This document shows positions 27,262 through 33,841 of a stretch of DNA of 64,000 nucleotides, one piece after another. The position numbers were made by a program, and so were the translations under genes. Origin of the DNA: Planctomycetota bacterium (lineage in GTDB: Bacteria; Planctomycetota; UBA1135; UBA2386). Each line of letters begins with the position of its first letter. Positions within the stretch are counted from its first letter, which is position 1. Location of the stretch: the NCBI GenBank assembly GCA_019636245.1, contig JAHBXX010000008.1, forward strand, positions 1 through 64,000. Reading direction: 5' to 3'. The notes beneath the pieces are model-generated. The model was not told the origin of the DNA. It worked only from the letters and a program-made list of their open reading frames with translations, and ran no database searches.

Positions 27262-28848
27262 TCAGCCGCCGGCGCCGTCGGCCGGCAGGCCGAAGTCTCG
27301 CACCTCGGCCGCGCGGCCGGCGGCCGCGAACCGCACGGTGCCCGCGCCGAGCCGCAGCAGCATGCGTTCGCCGTCGGGCACGTAGTGCATCGGCCCCTGC
27401 GGCACGCCGTGGCTGACCTCGAGCCAGCCCGCGTCCATCGCCGCCAGCAGCACGTCGAAGGGCTCGGTGCCGGGCACCCACTTCTCCGCCATCAGCAGTC
27501 CGTGGCCGGGCAGGATCGTGAACACCACCGTGCGCGGATCGCCCGGGTTGCGCAGCGCCTGCGACCGGGCGAAGGCCGCGGTGACGCCGTGCGCCTGCGC
27601 CTCGGTGGAGCACGACACCAGGTAGTGGAAGTACGGCACGTCGAGCGGCACGTACTCGACGCGCCGTGGGTCGTAGGCGACGACGCCGCGATGGCCGTGC
27701 AGCTTGCTGCGCACCACCGGCACCGCGCCCGCGACGCCGAAGGCGGGCGGCAGTTCGACATGCGGCAGCACCCGATCGATCGACTCGAACTCGACGGCCT
27801 CCGACGACGGCGGGTCGTTGCGCAGGCCCTCGACCGCGCGCACGCGCACGCCGCTGCCGTCGTCGAGCAGCCCGGTGATCACCGCCAGGTCGTCCTCGAC
27901 GAGGCTGGCCTTCGCCACGGGATGCTGGCTGCCGGTGACGGTGACGACCTGCGCCCGCAGCACCGGGTCCCAGGTGCCGAAGCAGCCCTCGCTGTACTGC
28001 TGCGCCACCGCGCCGGTCAGCGCCGGGACGTCGACCAGGTCGGCGATGCGCACCATGCGGGTGAAGAACGCCCGCCCGCCGAGTTCGCGCGAGGCGCGCA
28101 GCACGGCGCGGCGCGCCGGCGCCTGCCGCCATTGCGCGCGCGGCACCGGTTCGCCCTCGGTGCGGTGGCCGGCGACCTCGCGCGTGCTCAGGTGCGTGGC
28201 GATGCGCAGCGCGAGGTCGCCGCACAGGCCCTGGTCGCAGTTCGCGTCGATGCGCGGGTAGGCGCCGGCGAGGTCGAACAGGTAGGCCGCCTCGACGGCC
28301 GTGTCGCCGACCACCATGACCACGCGCAGGCTCTTGCTCTGCGCCTGCAGCAGCCGGGCCACGCACATCATCGCGCCGCCGCGCCGGCCCTGGTCGTGCA
28401 GCACCTGCCAGGCGTTGGTCGACAGACCGGGCAGCGCGAAATCCGCCGGGTCGGGCTGCGCCTTGGCCAGCGCGGCGTCGAACCGCTGCAGCAGCTCGCG
28501 CAGCTGCGCCGGCGTGACCTGCACGAAGGTGTAGGTCGCCGGCTTGGCCTGCAGGCCATAGCGCTTGCGGCCGGTGAACAGCGGCGACTGTCGCCACGCC
28601 ACCGGCTCGTGCAGGCGCGCCGTGGTCACGAACGCGTCGGTCGCGTCGTCCGGTTCGCGCGTCCACGCATGGCCGCGGGCGCGAAGGGCCTGTTCGAACG
28701 CGGCCAGCACCGCGTCGAGCAGCGGCGTCGACGGCCCGGCGATGGCGGCGAGGCGCACCGGTCGCCAGAAGGCGTGGGCGACCGCGGGACACGACGCCGG
28801 GACGGCCGGGTCGCCCGTCGGCACGCCGATCGCGTCGGTGGAGGACAC
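27262..28848 (-). CDS. Conserved-looking protein of unknown function, 528 aa
   Basis: A 528-residue soluble protein with no signal peptide or membrane segment. The sequence is well balanced and clearly protein-like (SLRVVMVVGDTAVEAAYLFD, ANCDQGLCGDLALRIATHL, GTWDPVLRAQVVTVTGSQHP, PYFHYLVSCSTEAQAHGVTA, LPGHGLLMAEKWVPGTEPFD), and codon use matches its neighbours. I do not recognise the family and see no catalytic signature. It is flanked by the operator region of the HTH gene downstream and by the stem-loop at 28878-28906 upstream, so it probably forms its own transcript. Confidence 0.75.
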   Translation of the reverse strand: MSSTDAIGVPTGDPAVPASCPAVAHAFWRPVRLAAIAGPSTPLLDAVLAAFEQALRARGHAWTREPDDATDAFVTTARLHEPVAWRQSPLFTGRKRYGLQAKPATYTFVQVTPAQLRELLQRFDAALAKAQPDPADFALPGLSTNAWQVLHDQGRRGGAMMCVARLLQAQSKSLRVVMVVGDTAVEAAYLFDLAGAYPRIDANCDQGLCGDLALRIATHLSTREVAGHRTEGEPVPRAQWRQAPARRAVLRASRELGGRAFFTRMVRIADLVDVPALTGAVAQQYSEGCFGTWDPVLRAQVVTVTGSQHPVAKASLVEDDLAVITGLLDDGSGVRVRAVEGLRNDPPSSEAVEFESIDRVLPHVELPPAFGVAGAVPVVRSKLHGHRGVVAYDPRRVEYVPLDVPYFHYLVSCSTEAQAHGVTAAFARSQALRNPGDPRTVVFTILPGHGLLMAEKWVPGTEPFDVLLAAMDAGWLEVSHGVPQGPMHYVPDGERMLLRLGAGTVRFAAAGRAAEVRDFGLPADGAGG

Positions 28849-28877
28849 GAGCGCAGGGTAAGGGCCGCAGGGGCCGG

Positions 28878-28906
28878 CGGGGAAGCGCCGATCGGGCGCT
28901 TCCCCG
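28878..28906 (-). terminator. Stem-loop after the propeller gene
   Basis: Arms CGGGGAAGCGCC (28878-28889) and GGCGCTTCCCCG (28895-28906) pair perfectly over 12 bp around a 5-base loop. It lies 20 bases past the stop of the 28927-30387 gene and before the start of the next gene on the same strand. There is no U-tract, so it may end transcription with Rho or mainly protect the 3' end. Confidence 0.6.
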
Positions 28907-28926
28907 GCCTTCCCGCCCCTACCGGG

Positions 28927-30387
28927 TCACGGCGTGACGGTCAGCAGGTCGCCGTTCGACAGGAACAGGCGGTAGAAGTCGCCCGACAGCGCCGTGCAGC
29001 CGTAGCTGCCGATCAGCGACGGGTCGTTGTTGAAGTTCAGCGGCGACACGAAGTAGCCGGCCGCGTCGGCGAGGCCGGTGCCGAAGATGATCAGGCTGAG
29101 TGGATCGATCTCGAGCGTGCCGTAGGGCGGCAGCGAGATCGGCGGGATCAGGCCCAGCGACGCGCCGGTCACGGTGATGTCGAACGGCTTGACCGCGCGC
29201 ACGACGAAGTTCGTCGAGCCGCCGATCACGATCGTCGAAGGCGACATCTCGAGCATCGGCGCGCGGTAGACCGCCATCGCGCGGATGTCCAACGTCGGCA
29301 CGCCGGCGAGGTTCTTGTCGAACACCACCGCGGCTTCGCCGGGGCCGTTGAAGTTGCCATCGAAGTCGAGGTCGCGCAGGCGCGTGATGTTGTCGGCGCT
29401 GCCGTTGCCGAGCAGGAACGAGCCGTCGTCGACGCGCAGCATGTCCCACCAGGTGGCCGAGGCCGCGACCGGCTGCGCATAGGCCAGCTGCTGCTCGCCA
29501 GCATCGATGACGCCGCTGGCGTCCACGTCGAGCGCGCGCCAGATCTCCTTGACGACCGATGCGCCGCCGCCGTGGTTGGCCACGTAGAGGTGGCCGCTGA
29601 AGTCGAAGGCGAAGCCCCACCAGGCCGGAGACGTGCCGACGTACGGCGGCACCCACCACAGGGACCACTCGTTCGGATCGGATGTGTCGATGAGGCCGCT
29701 GGAGTCGGCGTCGAAAGCGCGGTAGATGCCCTTGGTGACGCTGCTGCCGGCGTCGGCCAGATAGAACGCGCCGTCGAAGCCGATCGCGAACTCGCTTGGG
29801 TTCGAGAAGCCGAGCGAGCCGCCGGAGCCGGGCACCTGCAGGAAGTAGACGGCCTCGCCGAGGTCGTTGGCGTCGCCATCGCCGTTGAGATCCTCGAGCT
29901 TGACGATGCCGTCGACACCCTGGATCGGCGAACTCTGGTTGGCGGTCAGGACCCAGACGCGGCCCATCTGGTCGGCCGCGATGCCGAACGCGGCGCCGAG
30001 CATCACGCCGCTGGCGTTGTTGGCCGAATCGAAGAAGACCACCGCCTCGCCGGGGCTGTTGCAGTCGCCGTCGTAGTTGATGTCGCGCAGCGCCAGCACG
30101 ATGTCGGTGGAGCTGTCGACGACGTAGGCGGTGCCGTCCGGTGCGCAGGCGATGCCCGTCGGGTTCGACAGGCCAGCGCCGCTGTAGAACAGCAGCACTT
30201 CGCCGGGGTCGTTGTAGTCGCCGTCCTGGTTGAAGTCGGACAGGCGATGGACCACGTCGTTGGTTGTGTCGGCGACCAACAGGTCGAACGTGCGCGTGTA
30301 GGGCAGCGACGGGGCCGGGATCTGTGCCGCCGCGTGGGCGGCAAGCCCGAGGGCGGCAGCCACGGAGAGAATCTGCTTCGGGTTCAT
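28927..30387 (-). CDS. Secreted beta-propeller-like protein with calcium-loop repeats
   Basis: A 486-residue exported protein. Signal peptide: MNPKQILSVAAALGLAAHAAA with cleavage before QIPAP. Six acidic loops occur at about 51 (DFNQDGDYNDPGE), 102 (DINYDGDCNSPGE), 166 (DLNGDGDANDLGE), 226 (DADSSGLID), 287 (DVDASGVIDAGE) and 339 (DLDFDGNFNGPGE), spaced 51-64 residues; each looks like an EF-hand/dockerin-type calcium loop set between propeller-like strands (FGIAADQMGRVWVL, FAIGFDGAFYLAD, FAFDFSGHLYVAN). The last 100 residues form a separate beta-rich domain ending DFYRLFLSNGDLLTVTP. Role unknown, probably extracellular. The gene is followed by the stem-loop at 28878-28906. Confidence 0.85.
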   Translation of the reverse strand: MNPKQILSVAAALGLAAHAAAQIPAPSLPYTRTFDLLVADTTNDVVHRLSDFNQDGDYNDPGEVLLFYSGAGLSNPTGIACAPDGTAYVVDSSTDIVLALRDINYDGDCNSPGEAVVFFDSANNASGVMLGAAFGIAADQMGRVWVLTANQSSPIQGVDGIVKLEDLNGDGDANDLGEAVYFLQVPGSGGSLGFSNPSEFAIGFDGAFYLADAGSSVTKGIYRAFDADSSGLIDTSDPNEWSLWWVPPYVGTSPAWWGFAFDFSGHLYVANHGGGASVVKEIWRALDVDASGVIDAGEQQLAYAQPVAASATWWDMLRVDDGSFLLGNGSADNITRLRDLDFDGNFNGPGEAAVVFDKNLAGVPTLDIRAMAVYRAPMLEMSPSTIVIGGSTNFVVRAVKPFDITVTGASLGLIPPISLPPYGTLEIDPLSLIIFGTGLADAAGYFVSPLNFNNDPSLIGSYGCTALSGDFYRLFLSNGDLLTVTP

Positions 30388-30512
30388 GTGCTTGGGACCT
30401 GGGTTGGTGACGGGGTCGGACACTCTAGCAGCGGTTCCCGCCGCGTGGACCCCTCGCAATCTTGGCAGGTCCGCCGTCGATCGCGTTCCGGTCCGACGAT
30501 GACGGCGCACCG

Positions 30513-31304
30513 TCAACGCGATCGGGCCTCGCCATCGAGCCGCAGCACGCGCACGAGCCAGTCGCCGAGTCGCGGCGACAGCGTGTCGGCCCACAGCAGC
30601 AGGCGGCAGGGCCACGGAACCACCACTTCGGCGCGCCGCCGCCGCAGCGCCCCCAGCACCGCGCGCGCGACCCGCTCCGGCGCGACCTTGCGCGAGATCC
30701 ACGGCACCATGAGCCCGTCCACCATCGGCGTGTCGACGCGGCCGGGGAACACGGTGCAGACGTGCACGCCGTGCGGCCGGAGATCCTGCCGCAGGGCCGC
30801 GGCATAGCACGCGAGCGCAGCCTTGGCGGCCGCGTAGGCGCCGTCGTGCGGCAGCGTCTTGCGGGCGTCGAACGAGGCCATCAGCACCAGGTGCCCGGCC
30901 TGGCGCGCCAGCAGGTGCGGCAGGGCCGCACGCACCAGGTGGAACGCGCCCCAGAAGTTGGTCGCCAGCGCCGCCTCGACGTCGGCCGTGCCGATCGACG
31001 TGGCCGGCGACCGCGCGTAGACCCCGGCGTTGGCGACGACCACGTCGAGCCGGCCGTAGCGCGCCACCGCCGCCCGCACCAGGTCCTCGACGGCCCCGGC
31101 GTCGCGCACGTCGCAGGTCGCGGCGAGCACCTCGGCGCCTTGCGCACGCAGGCCGTCGGCAACCACGTCGAGCCGGTCCCGGCCCCGTGCCGCGAGCACC
31201 ACCGCGTAGCCGGCCGCGGCCAGCGCCGCGGCGATCGCGCGACCGATGCCGCTCGACGCCCCGGTGACCAGGGCGGTGGGGCGTTGCGGCGGGGCATGGC
31301 TCAC
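30513..31304 (-). CDS. Short-chain dehydrogenase/reductase
   Basis: A 263-residue NAD(P)-dependent oxidoreductase with the classical SDR motifs: TGASSGIG (14-21), NAG (92-94), catalytic Ser144 in LMASFDARK, and Tyr157/Lys161 in AYAAAKAAL. The C-terminus (RRAEVVVPWPCRLLLWADTL) is hydrophobic, as in membrane-associated 3-ketosphinganine-reductase-like or retinol-type SDRs, so a lipid substrate is plausible. The start is GTG 31304; the lipid kinase gene on the other strand begins about 14-30 bases away, so their promoters overlap. Confidence 0.87.
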   Translation of the reverse strand: MSHAPPQRPTALVTGASSGIGRAIAAALAAAGYAVVLAARGRDRLDVVADGLRAQGAEVLAATCDVRDAGAVEDLVRAAVARYGRLDVVVANAGVYARSPATSIGTADVEAALATNFWGAFHLVRAALPHLLARQAGHLVLMASFDARKTLPHDGAYAAAKAALACYAAALRQDLRPHGVHVCTVFPGRVDTPMVDGLMVPWISRKVAPERVARAVLGALRRRRAEVVVPWPCRLLLWADTLSPRLGDWLVRVLRLDGEARSR

Positions 31305-31333
31305 GGGCGGGGCCCAGTATGCTGCGCCGCGCG

Positions 31334-32266
31334 ATGCCGTGCGACCCAGGGCCTGTGAATGCGCAGCCGCTGTGGGTGATCGCCAACCCGCGGGCGGGGC
31401 GCGGCCGCGGCGCCCGCCGCGGCGAACGGCTAGCCGCCGCCCTCCGGGCGGCCAGGATGCCGTTCGAGCTGCGGCGCACCGACGGACCCGGCCATGCCCA
31501 AGCGCTCGCCTCGGCCGCCCCGGGCGGCGTCGTCGCCGTCGGCGGCGACGGCACGGTGCACGAAGTCCTGAACGGCCTGCGCCCCCACGGCGACCGGCTC
31601 GGCCCGTTGTCGGTGCTGGCGGCCGGCAGCGGCAACGACTTCGCCCGCAATGCCGGCTTCCCGCGCGCGGCATCGGCGCTGGTGGCGCGGCTCGGCGCCG
31701 GCACGACGCGCACCATCGACGTCGGCGTTGCGACCTACGACGACGGCCGCGCCACGCACCGGCGCCGCTTCGCCAACGACGCCGGCATCGGCTTCGAGGC
31801 CGATGTGCTCGCCGCCGCGGCCGGACTGCGCTGGCCGCGCGGCCGGCTGCTCTACGTGCTGGCGACCCTGCGCGCGCTGCGCCGCCAGCGACCGGTCGAC
31901 TGCCGGGTCGACGCCGCGGCCGACGGACCGCCGCCGGCCGCCGGTCCGCTGCTGTTCGCCTCCGCGTGCAACGGCCCGCGCGTCGGCGGCGGCCTGCCGT
32001 TCGCGCCCGCGGCGCGGCTCGACGACGGCCTGCTCGATCTGCTCTGCGTGCGGTCGACCACCCCCTGGGCGACGTTCGGCCTGCTGCTGCGGCTGCTCGC
32101 CAACCGGCACCTCGCCGATGCCCGGGCGCGCATCCTGCGCTGCCCACGGGCCGTGCTGACGCCGGCAGATCCGCTGCCCCTGGCGATGGACGGCGAACGC
32201 ATCGCCGACGCGGTCACCCGCCTGGAGGTCGGCATCGCGCCCGAGCGCCTGCTGCTGGCGATCTGA
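31334..32266 (+). CDS. Diacylglycerol kinase-family lipid kinase
   Basis: A protein of about 310 residues of the bacterial DAGK/YegS/sphingosine-kinase-like family, which phosphorylates lipid hydroxyls with ATP. VIANPRAGRGRGARRGERL is the N-terminal strand and glycine-rich loop, AVGGDGTVHEVLNGL holds the GGDGT nucleotide site, LAAGSGNDFARNAG follows, and NDAGIGFEADVL begins the beta domain. Starts at ATG 31319, ATG 31334 and GTG 31355 are all in frame; I use 31334 because 31319 lies only 14 bases from the divergent SDR start. It precedes kdsD by 49 bases and may lead the kds-lpt operon. Confidence 0.85.
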   Translation: MPCDPGPVNAQPLWVIANPRAGRGRGARRGERLAAALRAARMPFELRRTDGPGHAQALASAAPGGVVAVGGDGTVHEVLNGLRPHGDRLGPLSVLAAGSGNDFARNAGFPRAASALVARLGAGTTRTIDVGVATYDDGRATHRRRFANDAGIGFEADVLAAAAGLRWPRGRLLYVLATLRALRRQRPVDCRVDAAADGPPPAAGPLLFASACNGPRVGGGLPFAPAARLDDGLLDLLCVRSTTPWATFGLLLRLLANRHLADARARILRCPRAVLTPADPLPLAMDGERIADAVTRLEVGIAPERLLLAI

Positions 32267-32315
32267 GCCCGCGCCGGCGTCGCCGTGCGGCGGCTGTGCT
32301 ACTGTGTCGGCCCTG

Positions 32316-33287
32316 ATGGACCAGCGGATCGAACGCGCTCGCGACATCGTCGAACGCGAGGCCGCGGCCGTGCGGCAGGTGGCGGAGCGCATCGGCGCGG
32401 ACTTCGTGCGCGTGCTCGACCAGATCCTCGGCCTGCGCGGCCGGGTGGTCACCGCCGGCATGGGCAAGGCCGGCTTCATCGCCCAGAAGGTGTCGGCGAC
32501 GCTGGCGTCGACCGGCACGCCGTCGATCTTCCTGCACCCGGCCGAAGCGATCCACGGCGACCTCGGCCGCGTCGAACCCGGCGACCTGCTGCTGGCGTTC
32601 TCGAAGTCGGGCGAGACCCAGGAACTGCTGGTGATGCTGCCGCACGTCAAGGCGGTCGGCGTGCCGCTGGTCGCGGTCACGCAGTCCGCTGACTCCACGC
32701 TCGGCCGCCACAGCGACATCGTGCTCGAGCTGGGCCGCATCGACGAGGCCGGGCCGTTCGGCCTGGCACCGAGCGCGTCGACGACGGCGATGCTGGCGCT
32801 CGGCGACGCGCTGGCGCTGGTCGTGCAGGATGGGCGCCGCTTCGGCCCCGACGAGTTCGCGCGGTTCCATCCCGGCGGCGACCTCGGCCGGCGGCTGATG
32901 AAGGTCGGCGAGCTGATGCGCACCGGCGACCGCAACCCGCAGGTGCGCAGCGGCGCCACCGTGCTCGAGGCGATCGAGGTGATGACCCGCACGCCAGGAC
33001 GACCCGGAGCGACCAGCGTCGTCGACGACCAGGGCCGTCTGCTGGGCTTCTTCACCGACGGCGACCTGCGGCGGCTGATCGAACGCGGCCTCGAGAACCC
33101 GCGCCAGACCCGCATCGACGCGGCGATGACGCGGAACCCGCGCTCGATCGTGCCCGACACCTTCGCGCTGGAGGCGCTGGCGCTGCTGCACCAGTTCCGC
33201 GTCGACCAGTTGCCCGTGGTCGACGGCCACGGTCGCCTGCTGGGCCTGCTCGACGTGCAGGACCTGCTCGACCTGAAGATCGCATGA
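32316..33287 (+). CDS. kdsD: Arabinose-5-phosphate isomerase
   Basis: A 323-residue enzyme that converts ribulose-5-phosphate to arabinose-5-phosphate for Kdo synthesis. It has an SIS sugar-isomerase domain at about 30-190 (VVTAGMGKAGFIAQKVSATL, FLHPAEAIHGDLGRV, FSKSGETQELL) and two CBS domains after that (MRTGDRNPQVRSGATVLEAI, AAMTRNPRSIVPDTFALEAL). Length and order match KdsD. Its stop overlaps the kdsC start (ATGA). ATG 32316 is chosen over GTG 32304. Confidence 0.93.
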   Translation: MDQRIERARDIVEREAAAVRQVAERIGADFVRVLDQILGLRGRVVTAGMGKAGFIAQKVSATLASTGTPSIFLHPAEAIHGDLGRVEPGDLLLAFSKSGETQELLVMLPHVKAVGVPLVAVTQSADSTLGRHSDIVLELGRIDEAGPFGLAPSASTTAMLALGDALALVVQDGRRFGPDEFARFHPGGDLGRRLMKVGELMRTGDRNPQVRSGATVLEAIEVMTRTPGRPGATSVVDDQGRLLGFFTDGDLRRLIERGLENPRQTRIDAAMTRNPRSIVPDTFALEALALLHQFRVDQLPVVDGHGRLLGLLDVQDLLDLKIA

Positions 33288-33841
33288 CACTGCCCCCGCC
33301 AGCGCCCGGCCGCACCTGCCCCGACCGCAGCGTGCTGGCGGCGATCGAGTTCCTGCTGCTCGACGTCGACGGCGTGCTGACCGATGGCCGGGTGCACTTC
33401 CACCCGGACGGCCGCGAGCACAAGGCGTTCCACGTGCACGACGCCGCCGGCCTGGTCTACTGGCACCGGCGCGGCGGCCGGTCGGGCTTCCTGTCCGGCC
33501 GCGGCGGCGACGTCGTCGAGCGGCGCGCACGCGAGCTGGGCGTGCACGAGGTGATGCTGCGCCGCGTCGACAAGGGCACTGCGTTCGCCGAACTGCTGCA
33601 GCGGCAGGGTCTCGACCCGGCCAGGGTCGCCTACGTCGGCGACGACCTGCTCGACCTGCCGGTGCTGCGCGCGGTCGGCTTCGCGGCGACGGTGCCGGAG
33701 GCCAGGCCCGAGGTGGCGGCGGCGGCGCACTTCGTCGCCCGGCGACCGGCCGGCTTCGGCGCCGTGCGCGACGTGATCGAGGCGCTGCTGCAGGCGCGCG
33801 GCGTCTGGGACGAGATCGTGCGCGCGGAGGGTCGTGCGTGA
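33284..33841 (+). CDS. kdsC: Kdo-8-phosphate phosphatase
   Basis: A 185-residue HAD-family phosphatase without a cap domain. LLDVDGVLTDGRV carries the nucleophile Asp27 and Asp29; AFHVHDAAGLVYW is the family's FNVxDG-like loop; GVHEVMLRRVDKGTAF supplies the lysine and VAYVGDDLLDLPVL the last acidic pair. It removes phosphate from Kdo-8-phosphate to give Kdo. It overlaps kdsD upstream and the LptC/A-like gene downstream, each by 4 bases. Confidence 0.9.
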   Translation: MTLPPPAPGRTCPDRSVLAAIEFLLLDVDGVLTDGRVHFHPDGREHKAFHVHDAAGLVYWHRRGGRSGFLSGRGGDVVERRARELGVHEVMLRRVDKGTAFAELLQRQGLDPARVAYVGDDLLDLPVLRAVGFAATVPEARPEVAAAAHFVARRPAGFGAVRDVIEALLQARGVWDEIVRAEGRA

